From Sanderia malayensis (lineage: Eukaryota; Cnidaria; Scyphozoa; Semaeostomeae; Pelagiidae): a stretch of DNA of 64,000 nucleotides. Below the pieces are notes generated by a model. The model did no database searches. It saw only the letters and a program-made list of their open reading frames with translations, and had not been told where the DNA came from. This document shows positions 34,798-47,100 of this stretch, one piece after another. Each line of letters opens with the position of its first letter. Within the stretch, counting starts at the first letter, position 1. The translations under genes were made by a program, and so were the position numbers. The stretch spans positions 3,162,001-3,226,000 of the forward strand of contig RQOL01000855.1 in assembly GCA_013076295.1 (NCBI GenBank). The letters run 5' to 3'.

Positions 34798-37700
34798 ATG
34801 AATTTTTATATGTATCTCAAAGAATTTTATTGGTATTGGTTTATCAGCTTTTTATTGGCTTGGTCAGAATTTGGTATGGCCCTGCAAGGAGGTAATAATT
34901 ATAATTATCTGTCTTCTAATGTCCTATTTTTTATGTTATGGTTATTATATTTTATTTAATATAAGCAAGTGTATGAAGCCTCTAGAAGTCTCGATAAACA
35001 TTAGCATTTGTACGTATATAATTTGCAAAATGTTCCACCTTTTAAATTGAAATTGAGCAGAAATATTCCAATGCTTCTCCTCAATTTCATAATTAGTGAA
35101 AAATTATATGCCATGTATAAATGATATAGAAGGTAAAGTAAATTTTTTTGGAAACATTTGATATGATAGACAAGGCAAATATCGTGGATAAGGAACGCAA
35201 TGCAGTTGAATTAGTCCATGCTATATTTGGATTTCTAATGAGATTTCAATTTATTTCTTGTATAGAACAAACACGCTTGTTAGCCAGAAAGAACCAAATG
35301 ATCCAGGCGATTCACCCAGCTGGGCCTTCGCTGGAAAACATTTTTCAGCTGTTGGAACCAAATAAAAAGCCCGCGATTCTCAAGCAGCGGATTCCTGTGG
35401 CAATGAAGCCGATGCCTCTTAGGCCTTTACCGAACTTACTGCTTCAAACAAATAAGCCCAGAGCTCCAGTTAATTTTTTAAGAAATCAAAAGACTGTTAA
35501 TTTCCTTGGGAACAACAAGGGGCTTCCATTGAAGAACAAGGAGCTGCTCACAATACCAGTACCTGTGACAAAACCATTTCTTGGCCCACCGCCGAAGCCA
35601 CCGCAGAGGCCTGCTGCAATTGTAAAGCAGTTGCAATCAAAGAAAGTTAATGTACAGAATAAATTGTCGCCTTTGAACCGACTACAACCTAAAAGACAGA
35701 GGCTTTGGTACCCAGGGGCAAAAGATAATGGTGCATCGGAGTCTATGAAAAGCATCCGAGAGGGCTTAGAACAGGCTTACCAGATACGAAAGGAAGAGAA
35801 CATTTTGGAAGAGAGACAAAGCCACTTGTACCCAGGTAGCACCGCAAGCAGCAAAAAATCAAATGCAGCAAGTATAGTAAACAATGGAAATGAACTGAGT
35901 CGTGACACGTCCATCAGTAATCAGATGCAAAACATTCAAAAAGAGACTGCTCCATCTCACGCAACTGTCACTCTGCAACAGCCAATTAATTTGAAGCAAT
36001 ACTTTAAGCAAAATACAAACGCCATGCTTGATGGTAGTCCTCCATCGACTCCATATGCTGGGATTCGTGCGCAGGCGCAGGATACGAACGGGTATTCCAG
36101 AAAACTGCAACAGCCAGTTGACATTAAGGCATCGCCTAAAGCAGATATCGCCGTGCAAAGAAATAGAGAAGCATCGATTGATGACGTAAAGTCTGGCCAG
36201 GAGCAAGTAAACAAGGTTGCATCTGGTAAAAACATGGATGTGTCGAGAGCTGGCAATTTGGCAGGAGTTGTAGTAGCGGGGATCAACGAGAAAGCTGTCG
36301 CAAGAAATGTCGCCAAGGCAACTGAGCAAAGTTTGTTGCAACCAGCTGGTCCAGTCATTTCACGCTGGGACAAACTGCAACAGGAAAAGGAAGAACGTTG
36401 GAGGGATTATCAAAAGAGTAGGGATGACAAGTGGAGGAATCTGGTTGCAATCGATGACAATGCAGCAATAACCGGGTCTGGTAGCGTCGTAGCCCAACCT
36501 ACCGGGCAATTGAACGCAGTGCATAAAGATGCATCAATGACATTTCATGCGGTTGAGCGCGAAAAAGCACATCCAAATGTTCTTGTTGCAACTGGAAGAA
36601 GTATGGATGATAAGTACGACTATTCAACTAATGCTGAGCCCGAAAAACCAAATTTTGACAGAAATACTGAAGAGATTCAGCCAGGCACGGATAGATTTGC
36701 TGATAATACTGAAGTTAAATCAAAAGGCAGCCCTGTAAATGGTAAAGGGGGGATCAAAGTTGGTAGTCAAGCGAAAGTGGTGAATATTGAAGTGGTAGAC
36801 AAACCAGATAAAGCAGCAGATAGTAACAAAGTAATGAAACCAAAGATACCAATCGGTGATGATGAAGATAAAGGTAAACCAATGGAAAAGCAGGGAAAGC
36901 CAATTAGTGACCAGGAAAAGACTCCTAAGCCTGATGTTGAAAAGCCCGATAAGCCAGTTGGTGAGCTTGGAAAGCCAGATAAGCCAGATGATGAGCTTGG
37001 AAAGGACTATAAGCCAGTTGGTGAGCTTGGAAAGCCCGATAAGCCAGTTGGTGAACTGGGTAAACCAGATAAGCCTGTGGGTGAGCTGGGTAAGCCCGAT
37101 AAGCCGGTTGGTGGCCTTGGGAAACCAGATAAACCCGTGGGTGAGCTGGATAAGCCAGATAAGCCTGTGGGTGAGCTGGGTAAACCAGATAAGCCTGTGG
37201 GTGAGCTTGGAAAACCAGATAAGCCCTTGGGTGAGCTAGGTAAACCAGATAAACCTGTCGATGAGCTAGGTAAGCCAGATAAACCTGTGGGTGAGCTTGG
37301 AAAACCAGATATGCCAGTTGGTGAGCTTGGGAAACCAGATAAACCTGTGGGTGAAATTGGGAAACCAGATAAACCTGTGGGTGAGCTAGGAAAGCCAGAA
37401 GAATCTATGGGTGACCAAGATAAGCCAGATAAACTAGTTGGTAAGCTCGAAAAGCCAGATCAACCAGTTGGTAATCCAGATATGTCAGAGAAACCAATTA
37501 TAGAGAATGCAGACCGGCCCCCTGAAACGCCTCAGCGACTACTAGAAGAGTCACTGCTTAACAAAATGGAACAAAGATTGGCAAGCATCTTGTCTCTCAT
37601 GCAATATGCTGGTGGATGTAAGTCTTCTCAGTTAAATAGGGAATTTAAATTCAATTTCTTGAACGCTTTTTCTGAAGCTCATTAATGTGACAATTTCATT

Positions 37701-40700
37701 TTCTAGTGCACACTGTTGAAATTGTATCGTCTGGCTGCGATCATCCCTCGGTTAATGGAGGAAACTGCAAAAGTGCTATTGGTAAAATTATAGTCGACGG
37801 GGAACTGGTCAGCGAGGATAAGATCGGATTTAACGTTGTTGTCTTGGACTATCCATCGTTTCAAGTGAAGCACGTGAAAACATTCAATACGCATTTGGAT
37901 GCGGCTGCTTCCCAGAAAATGGCCGCCTTTCTTATCGGATTAGCGAAGACAAATAACATTGTTCTTGTTGCTATTAACGGGGATGTTTCTGGAGTAGCAA
38001 GTCAGGAGGTGTGGGACTCTCTGGTAAGTGGTTATCTCCTTCTGGTCTTACTCCAACTATTCTTCATTGACAAATCTCTTGTCCTTGACGACAAATCAAA
38101 CTATTTCTGCAGTGAGTTGTATTGTAGATGCCCTTATATCATTGATAATGAGTAGAAGCAAGAGATATTTTCTTACTGTCAAAGGTTATTCTTGTCATTT
38201 TGAGACCATTTTCAGCACCCTGTTTCGGATACAAGAAAGCTAGTCCAAATAGTTCAGGTCGTCCAAAATGGCGGAATCTTTCCGGAATTGTGTGACCACA
38301 AAATTATCACTCAGGAGGATTTGATTGCAGTTTGATTTCGTTTCAGACGTTGTTTGGTGCTCGACCTCCGTTCGAGAAAGGATATCGATCATCATTAGCC
38401 TTCATTGGATCTCGTGGCGACTTTCAAGCCCCTTGGACCCAACAAGTTCAAAGACCAGCTGGTCATGGTCCCAGCAATGTTCAGCTAATTATTGGTAAGC
38501 ACATGCATAGAAAGACGCGTGTTCTTAACAAACGATGCTCTCTTTGAATTTTTCTGTGCTTGCCTACTTTTAGTGGCTCTCATAAAGAATAATAGTTTAT
38601 TACCTGTGATAAACTACCTGTGTTATTACTATGATATAATATGATATGATATGATATGAACATAAAAGTTCAAAATGTTTATGAGTGCGAAACTTTAACA
38701 GATAATTTCTCATTATTTTTTGCACCTTACACAAAGTGTACGTGATTTGTTTTAATTGTTGTTACTATGATTGTGCACGCTAACACTTGGTTGTTTTTCT
38801 CAGGCTCCAACAAAGAATACGTGTCTTTTGGTGGTAGTGGCCCAGTTGTGTACGATGTATTAAAAACTGGCACCAAGCCGTCGGCTGCTATGTCCGAAGG
38901 CTACAATGCCGGGGTGCCTGCACAATCACCCGTTGATAAACAGCAATCACCATCTGAGAGGCTTGCTGATGAAAATCCAGAACACCATTCTTCAAATGCG
39001 TTGGAAAGTGGAGACAGCGAAAGAGAAATTTCATATTTTAGCAAGACAGATGCCCCAAACAGAGCTGGCGTGGGGAAAAATGATTTGAACTTATCTCCGA
39101 TTGACGGAGGTATGCAAAGTGCTAACCGGAAAGATGTTGAGCCAGAGAAGGAGCATGATAAGCAGTTGGTTGAACAGCACGAACACGAACAGCACAAAGG
39201 CGATGCAGTGAAGCAACAACAGCAAAATAATATCCCAGCTCAGAATTCTGCAGCAATACCGATCGAAGCAGAGGCAGACAATGAGCCATTTCACGAAGAG
39301 CCAGGTATGGTAACGGGCGCTGCTTTCAAGCCTCAGGTCTCAATGCAGGAGAGAATAGGCGAGTTGCAATCGAAGCAACAGGATGAACCGGTTGACGCAG
39401 GGTTGACGCAGAACGAGAGAATACACAGAAACGATAAGGAGCATGAGTCCACAATTAAGCAAACACAGAATGCACGTGTTGGTGATTTGGATCGCTTGAA
39501 GAATAAGTACAGCGAGCAGGCAACAAAACAGAGCAAAGAATCTGCCCAATTTAATATTTTAAATACAGATGTAAAGGAAAACAGTCAAGCTAAGTATGGT
39601 AATCATCCGTATGATAATTCTCAACTGGCTTCCAATCCTGTGGCAAATAGTATGGATGATCAGAGCTTTTCGCGTATTAAAGAGCCTTCGAAGAACTATC
39701 AAAATCAACAAGTCTATGCATCGAAACAAAGCAGTACAGAAGCTCAGAGCAATGATGTCGCATTGAAACAGTTCAATGCGCCTCAAACAAGTTCAAGTGT
39801 TGGGAATGCAGATAAACTTGTGCCTACCCGTGACAGCGGAACCAATGCACCACGATTACCGCAAGAGCGACAAGGACCAGGGAATGAGGGGTTTTTGGAT
39901 CAGAAGTATCAGCCTGCTGCACCGGATGGAACATTGTGCAAACATTGTGAGGTAAAACCTGAAGTTTCATTTAAACTCCAAGGCTCTGGAGTCGAAAAAG
40001 ACCCCAAAATTAATTGCAAAGACTGCAAGGACTTCAAACCAGTTGTTGCTGATATGAAATTTGATATGTCCGTTGCCAATGGAAAAATATCTCCAAATTC
40101 ATGGAAGACAATGAAAAACGAGCCCGTGAACAATCAGCCATCTATTGGAGGACAGGTTAATAAGTTATCGGTGGGTGATAAACCAAACAGGCTGGATGGA
40201 AAACCCGCAGTGGCACAATCAAAGAGTGATGGAGTGAATCCAATGCTTTGCAAGCATTGTGACATGAAGCCCGACGTTTCGTTCAAACTGGAGAACTCGG
40301 CGTTGGAATCGAATCCAAAGGATTATCAATGCAAGGGCTGCAACGTTCATTTCAAGCCAGCAGTCGATAACATAAAGTTTGACGTTTCTCTTGCATCTGC
40401 AACTGATAAATCAGCAAATTCATTGAAAACTGTGAAAGGTTCCGATCAAAAGCTTGCCAAGGGTGGCCTCAAAGAAATGTCATTCAATCCTGGGGCTTCT
40501 TCTGGGAGAGGCACGGGACCAGAAGGTGGCAGTGGCACGAATACCAACGATGGAGGGCGGCAGGGTGCAAATGCTGCTGAGTATTCGAATCGAGGGTCTA
40601 ACAATGATGGTAAACCTGCTGGTGTAAGCTCGCACAATCGTGGCAATGAAGCTAGCCGTCAAGGGGATAGCAACATGGTAGATATAAATAAAGACAGACA

Positions 40701-42584
40701 GATACAGGGCTTTGCTCCGGAGCCAAGAAAGTCAAGCAGCTTGGATGATTCTGTGATGAATCAAGAGGAAGGGCAGAAGCACCAAGCGGAGCAAGGTATG
40801 CCCTTGCAACGACTGCGACAAGACAGCGATCCGTCGCCCGGACAAATTGATAATAGCAATTTTAACGCTGAAGCCAGGTTGGCTGCAGATAACATGAAGC
40901 AGGGTGTGGCTGTTGGCAGTAAAAAGAAAACCAATCATGCATCGCTGGCTGACGTCGTAAACAAAGGAATTATGGCTCTGAGGGAGCACGATTTTGATAT
41001 AGGATTGGGTGAGAATAATAATGTGCATGTTCAAAAAGACTTAAGGAAGGCGCAGCAAGAGGAGAATTCACAGCCACCGCACAGAGAAGAGCATCAGAAA
41101 ACGAAAATGGAAGCGAAGGAAATGTTGCCAGCAGAGCAGAGACAAAGACAGTCTGATGGGCATCGTGAAAAGGAGAATCATAAGCAAAGTAATCAAAATG
41201 ATCAGCTACAATCCGGTAATAAAGGTATGACTGCCTTTTCTTTGGCAACTGAAACGTCACGAGCAAGCAACAAGAATAGCGACCACAATAATAATAATGA
41301 TAATGATGGTCATCATGCGAATGATCATACATTGCCCGAGTTTGCAGAGGCATCTGGACAGATGGCTAATGAGAATGCTCCACAGAATATAGACAAGGGA
41401 AGTGCGATGTTGCCAAATCGTGAGCCAAACGATGTTGAAGCACCAGTAAGTCAGAGTGACAGTGGACAATCAATTGATAACAAGAAGAATGCCTGGCATG
41501 GGCGTGACTGTGATCCAACAACTGAGAACTGTCAGAAACTAGCTTCTAATTCCAGAAATGATGACAACAAGGCAGCAGCAACAATAGCAGGAAAAGATCC
41601 GGGTGCAGCAATGTCAACGTTGCAACACCATGAGATGGATGCGGAGTGCAAGAAATATCGCGATTTGGCAGAGCGAATTAGGCAAAAATTATACGGTGCA
41701 GAGCTCGCTAGGTACAAGAAGTATTGTTTACCAGTAACACCAAAAGACGCTGGTGCACTGCAGTATGTTAGCAGTAAGGTATCAAGCAAGACGGCTGCAA
41801 GCTCACACCTCGAAATTCCGCTTCATGCTTCGGCCGCCGCAATAAAAGCCACATCGTCTGGTTTCCATCCTGGGTACACAACAATGGCATTCTCAAACGC
41901 TGATGTCACGCCCGTTTCGCCAGATAAGAAGTTAGAGGAGATGCCTGAGACCAGCGAAACGTTTATTTCCCGCGCGGCAAAGCCAGAATTTTCGACGTTG
42001 CCCGGTGAAGCGCCGAGCAAATCAACCGACGTGGCATTCTACTTTAATAATCACAAGAACGATCAGAACTTGAAAAGTTTGTTGTACAGAGTAAACCCAA
42101 CAGTAAAAGAAGACCGTATCATCACAGATGGTGGAAACAATATATATGGTAAGCAATTTGATGTTGATACTAGAAATATTTTTCTTTCAGTAGGTCGTTC
42201 TATTTGGGTGATTCCTCATTCCATTCCACATTCCATAATTACCATCATTATTATGACGTTCTATGTTCCATTCCACATTTCGTTCCATGTTTTATTGCTG
42301 CGGTAAAAGGCCCTCTCGAGCCTCTTTCTGCACGTGCACGCTGTATTTGAAATTTAAAATTGCCTTTCAATATTTCAGATCAAGGTGATATTTTGGGTGA
42401 GGCAGAGAGTCTTCTGCAAAAGGATTACTCAATGGCGCTTAATGAAGCATCGTCTGCATTAAATAGACGGGTAAACGAAGAACAACGTCAGTTAAACAAC
42501 CAACGAACTTCTTTCCTCGCTAAACGAATGTTGAACAAGAAAAAACAACAAGATAAGCCAAGTAAGGCTTCTACGGGTAAGTGA
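34798..42584 (+). CDS. Gene C: secreted ILEI-domain protein with KPDKPVGELG repeats (6 coding exons)
   Basis: Exons: 34798-34891, 35266-37617, 37707-38023, 38347-38494, 38804-42148, 42379-42584; phases 1, 1, 0, 1, 1, giving 2,153 aa. Exon 1 is a signal peptide (YWYWFISFLLAWSEFG). Exon 2 is a Pro/Lys/Gln-rich arm ending in about 18 decapeptide KPDKPVGELG units. Exons 3-4 form one ILEI/FAM3-like domain: SSGCDHPSVNGGNC, IIVDG, GFNVVVLDY, IVLVAING, YRSSLAFIGSRG. Exon 5 is a 1,115-residue polar Gln/Asn/Lys/Glu region with a duplicated CxxC...CxxC module and a later Cys pair (ECKKYRDL, KKYCLP). Exon 6 gives a charged helical tail with KKKQQDK. AATAAA at 42600 follows the stop. The large exon opens frames upstream of 35266, but the acceptor there joins the signal exon in phase. 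Structural extracellular role inferred. Confidence 0.87.
36940..37475 (+). repeat. 30-bp tandem array encoding KPDKPVGELG
   Basis: About 18 imperfect units, each encoding Lys-Pro-Asp-Lys-Pro-Val-Gly-Glu-Leu-Gly with conservative variants (GGLG, GEIG, DELG). The alternating Lys/Asp/Glu and Pro suggests an extended polyampholyte. Confidence 0.92.
37707..38494 (+). other. ILEI/FAM3-like domain of gene C (two exons)
   Basis: N-half exon 37707-38023 and C-half exon 38347-38494 are separated by a phase-0 intron after VWDSL, the same position as in both domains of gene A (SPLQKF and AYDAL). The domain is flanked by phase-1 introns, so it is a symmetric, shufflable module. Confidence 0.82.
39934..40440 (+). 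repeat. Duplicated CxxC...CxxC module in gene C
   Basis: Two copies at about 39934-40120 and 40242-40440. Each reads LCKHC, then KP-VSFKL, about 20 residues, CKDC or CKGC, FKP-V, and then KFD-S-A. Four cysteines in two CxxC pairs suggest a small metal-binding or disulfide-stabilised unit. No known family recognised. Confidence 0.8.
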
Positions 42585-42958
42585 GTAGAATGTTTCTGTA
42601 ATAAATGAATCAACTTCAACAACTTAAAATTATTCATTCATCAAAGTGAGTATACTTGATTAAAAATAAGAACACAATATTGCAATTGAAAATGAAAATG
42701 TGAATTATTGACAAATAAGCAATAGGAACTAATGTTAAAAAAGCAATAGGAACTAATGTGAAAAAACTTTGAATCACATATTTTATCAGTATTAAATAAT
42801 TTTCCTTTAATGAAACTGTAACATTAGTGTATCAAAAAAGACTGTAAATAAAATTGGGTTAGTTATATTCAGTCAAATGCATACAAATATAAACGAAATT
42901 AGGGCCAAATTTACCTAATGATTAGATATTAAAAACAAACCAACTTAGTGTACTAAAA
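42585..42958. other. Convergent AT-rich spacer
   Basis: Lies between gene C and the first GT31 gene. It contains a short direct repeat (GCAATAGGAACTAATGT twice at 42720-42765). No gene. Confidence 0.6.
42600..42605 (+). terminator. Poly(A) signal of gene C
   Basis: AATAAA 15 nt after the TGA at 42582-42584. It supports TGA as the stop, although a GTAAGT donor-like word overlaps the last codons. Confidence 0.7.
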
Positions 42959-44287
42959 CTATTTAACAGATACTCCCAATTCATCCTTTTGCCTTCCTTG
43001 GTATAACCGACCACCTCCTTGTTTCTTTGTGTCCCAGATGGGATTTTGAATGCACAGTTTCGGCTCATATCTCCAGCTATTCACAAATAGTTTCCAATTA
43101 AATCTACTGGTCACCTGGCATGGCATTGAATGAGTTAACAATGTATCGTTTGTTTTTAATCCATAATTACCCCGATTATTCCACAACTTGTGCATCGTAG
43201 TGGGGTAGCTGCCATGTACCCCAATGTAATTCTTACAAACATCCCTCGGGTTTTGAAACTGTTTTTCTCCCTCGGCTGGTGGGTGGTGATGTAATCTCTT
43301 GTCCGTGTGGTAGACAATTGGCAGACGCAGTTCGTCTACCCATGTAGCGATTAATTGATCAGCCCATGGATGGCAATAGGTGTGTTCGGGCATTTGTGAC
43401 AGAAATAGCTCCACAATGGCATACGAAAACATGATAATGCTCTCCTCTGGCCTTGTTATATGTGGCAAGCAATGCACCCAGCCCCAATGTAGATACTTCT
43501 GAGCTGGCATAGGCAACTCAGCAATCAGTTTGTCAAGGCATACAAAGTAATCATCATCCATTCGCATGAAATAATCATATTCATAGTTCTGTATGGACCA
43601 GTATAAATGATACATGTATCGTCTGCCAAACTCCACTCCGCCACTGAGAGATTGGAATTCTATGTCGTTGTAATCATTTTTTTCCTTTTCCAATGTATGA
43701 AACATGTCAGTACTCCTATTCTTCTGTTCATCAGTCATGAAGATGCACTTTACAGTTACCTATAGAAGTGGTAGAGGAGCATTCAAAATAAAACGAAATC
43801 AGTTATTAAAAAATATAACAATCCCCCAAAATCAGACAAATAGAGATTAGTGTAAAAGGAGCTCTTTAATTTAACAAACCTCTGAATTTTGTATTCTTGT
43901 GTTTTTGCAAAGAGTCCACCATGTTTTCCTTATTGCATCTCTTCTCTCAAATCTTCTTGGTGCAGAAGATACAATGATTAGTAGATTGACTTTTGGCCTG
44001 TTCTTTACGGGCTTGATATTAAAATCTTGATAAATTGGATTTTTCTGAAGATTTTCAAAGAAAACTTCAGTTGACTGGGTGAAATTTAGGCCAACGCCAA
44101 GGCCTGACGTGCTATTTTGCCAAGACTGGTCATAATACATACGTAGTTTAAACTTCGGCGATCCTGGCCATATTTTATATATTTTAATAAATATGAAAAC
44201 TAGCAATATCTGCACTAAAACGAATAGCCATATCGCACGAATCTTTAAGTTTCTCGACTTGAAAGGTCTATAACAGAGAGGAAACAT
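42959..44287 (-). CDS. GT31-family beta-1,3-glycosyltransferase-like protein 1 (2 exons)
   Basis: Exons 44287-43880 and 43759-42959, phase 0, giving 402 aa. Type II topology: a short basic N-terminus, a membrane anchor around residues 18-38 (AIWLFVLVQILLVFIFI), a stem, then a luminal domain. Family marks are RRDAIRKTWW and the DxD-type MDDDYF. The region where GT31 enzymes usually have an EDV motif reads CHPWADQLIATWV. It probably adds galactose or N-acetylglucosamine to glycans in the Golgi. ATG 44287 is the only good start before the anchor. It is a paralogue of the next gene: same intron position, same motifs. Confidence 0.82.
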
Positions 44288-45083
44288 TGCATTCTGATAC
44301 AAGTCGCTTCCCAAGGACAACAATTGTTCTGCGTTTTTTCCTTTGTATCCTCCAATCCAAGCTTCGTATGTTCGTGAATATCTGCTTAATAGCTCAGGTA
44401 CAAAGTCCGCTACCGTGCAAATAAAAATTAATGTTAGTGGAGATGATGGTGAGCTTTCCTCCCTTTACTGCATGATCTTTGAGCAACGCAACGCCAGTCA
44501 GTAGGCAAGCAGCCGCCCTTCCTCGCCAAGACAAGACGCCAGCGTTGCTATGCTAAAACTCGGAACACTGTATTGTCAGCTGCTCGCGAAAGCTGAGCTA
44601 TTCACCTGGAGCGAAAGCTATTGGTCAAAACCTGTCGCCTTGCAGGTAACCCGGGGTTAATAATGACATGGAATGCAGCAAATGCAGCAATATATGTTAA
44701 ATGATTAAATTATTCTGTCTGTGAATATCAATAGCGGTATTTGCTTTAAAGAAAAGTAGACAATAAAAATAAATATTGCGAATGGTCCATTTTCAATGAA
44801 AAATTGGTGCGGCTTAAGTAGATGTTTTCAATCTTATTCATGGTATTTGTGTTTCGACTCATAGTGGTTAAAGGTTTATTGGAATCAAAAAATAATCTCT
44901 CCGTTTTTTTGCAAAAGTTAAATTTCAATCTTTACTGATTTGTTCCTCTTTTGTTTTTATTCCATCGCGATAAGTAGCCTCGACTTGGTGAGCAAAAGTA
45001 TTGCAGCACCTTGAGCAAAATGGATCTTGATATCACTGACAGTTTCATTTTAAACACACTTTATTTTGTATTATTAATTATTA
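44288..45083. other. Spacer between tandem GT31 genes
   Basis: Promoter and UTR of the downstream GT31 gene should lie here. The stretch at 44430-44680 is more GC-rich than its neighbours. TTTATT at 45060-45065 is a minus-strand AATAAA for the upstream gene. No gene seen. Confidence 0.6.
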
Positions 45084-47100
45084 TTATTCTCTTCCATCTT
45101 CTCGTCCACCGTACGACTGTCGTGAACTTTCCTGTTTTGTTGTGTTCCACGTTGGGTTAGTGTGACAAAGTTTTGGTTCATACATCCATTGTTCTTTGAG
45201 TTCCTTCCAACTGAATTGCAAGTCCGATTTGCAGATCTGGGAATTTTGTTCCAATGTCTCGTCCTTTAATTCGTACGTGCCACGATGTTGCCACAAAGTA
45301 CGCATTGTTTCGGGGTAACTTCCATGCAGTCCAATGTGTCCTTTACACACATCTTTCTCGGCCAGTAAATATGGCAGGTCACGTGTTGGTGGATCGTGAT
45401 GTAATCTGTTGTCATGACGATAATGTAATTTCTTTTGGAGACCAAGATCTTCTACCCATAATCCAATTTGTTGATCAGCCCATGGATGACAACGCATTGT
45501 CTCTGGATTTTGCATGAGGAACTTCTCAATGACATCTTTCGAGAACAGTAGCACACTCTCCTCTGGCCTGGTTATGCCGTTAATGCAATGCACCCAGCCC
45601 CAATGGAACATTTTCAGTGGAGGCATTGGTAATTCGTTGATAACTTTATCCATGCATAGGAAATAGTCATCATCCAGTCGTAAGAAATAGTCAAATTCAA
45701 AGTTTCTTACTGCCCATAGCATGTGATACAAATATCTTTTTCCAAATTCAACACCACCTCCAAGATCTTGAAATTCCAAATCGTGGTACTTCTGACTTTC
45801 TTCATTGATTGCTTCAACATACTGTGAGTTACTTGTTTGCTTGTCAGTGATAAATAAGCATCTGATGTGTACCTGGAAAGTAAAACAATTTCATTTGGAA
45901 TATGCTAGCAATAATATGATAAGTTGGCCTTTGCAATTAACGGTGGATTAGCTAGTTTGTCTTGAATATTTTATTCATGTAACATTTGGAGTAAAGTGAT
46001 TTATCAGAACATTTAATAATCGTTTCAGTCAGTGTACGAGGCGCTTAATTATGCGCCCGCGGCTCTTATAAAATATTCATGCTTTCAATGGGGCCTTTAT
46101 TAGAGGGGAGTTTAAAAGAAAGGGGCGTTTGAGAAGCAGTAATCGAATTGTGACGACTTGCCATGTCCGTGTTGTTACACATTTGCCACCACGTCTGCCG
46201 TATAGCATTTCTTCTGTCTGTTCTTTTTGGAGCACTAGATACAACCACCAATAAAGTCACTGTCTCCCTCTTGTCCCTGCCAGCTATTCTGAAATGCCTG
46301 AATAAAGAACTATTCTGAATATGGTTGAACAGAGCCATGTTTGCTTCACGAGAAGAGTTTTTGTAATTATCTTTTGCAAGATGGTCAGTCGCCACCTCTT
46401 CATTGTGACTCTTCTTGTTGGTCTCGACAATGCTAGCGTTTGCAATACCAGCTTCACTTGAATTTGCTTTCGAAACACTGGTTTCAGTCTGATTACCTTT
46501 ACCAATAGTGACTCCACCATGATGCTTGACCAATTTTTCTCCATTGTGGTCATAATTCTTGTCACTGCCATTAATACTACCTTTATTCACTTGTGACACA
46601 GTTGCAGTCTTGTTATGTACCACATTTACACTGGTAGTTGTATTATTCTCTCTATTTCCTATTCCTGTGCCACGTTTAAAAACTTTTTCTGTTGCATTTC
46701 CCTTATCGATTATATTGTCAACTTTCTTTGATTGAATTTTGCTTTCGATTTCATCCAGTGTAGCTTGAGCATTTTTTGATTCTTCAACTGCAACTGTTAC
46801 AACACGGTTGATTGTATTATCAACATGCAGTTGCATCTCTTTTTTATCAAGATCCTTGCCCAGTTTAAGCATGCCATTCTTTCTAGTTTCTAAACCATCC
46901 ACATTCATTTTTGTATCTTGCTTCGCACCTTTTTCATTTTGTTTATCCATGCCCTCATTTGTCGACGATTGAACATAATGCTTGGGAGACTTTTGCAGCA
47001 TTTTTCCTTTTCTAAAATAATACATTAACAAAATTGCCTGCATCAATGCCAGTAATATAACTATGTTTGACTTATTTTTTAGTATTCTGAATAGATTCAT
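45084..47100 (-). CDS. GT31-family glycosyltransferase-like protein 2, long stem (2 exons, GC-AG intron)
   Basis: Exons 47100-46162 and 45872-45084, phase 0, giving 575 aa. Membrane anchor near residues 12-28 (NIVILLALMQAILLMYY), then a stem of about 240 residues rich in Asn/Lys/Thr with many N-glycosylation sequons, then RRNAIRQTWW, LDDDYF and CHPWADQQIGLWV. The intron begins GCAAGT rather than GT; this join (CNNTDM to VHIRCLF) matches the paralogue exactly (TRIQNSE to VTVKCIF), so a GC-AG intron is the best reading. A minus-strand AATAAA lies 20 nt past the stop. Predicted Golgi glycan extension enzyme; acceptor unknown. Confidence 0.8.

Noticed and set aside
36547..37239. Alternative plus frames inside gene C exon 2 (for example 36856-37239)
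   Set aside because: Shifted reading of the 30-bp KPDKPVGELG array, which is a multiple of three; no independent evidence.
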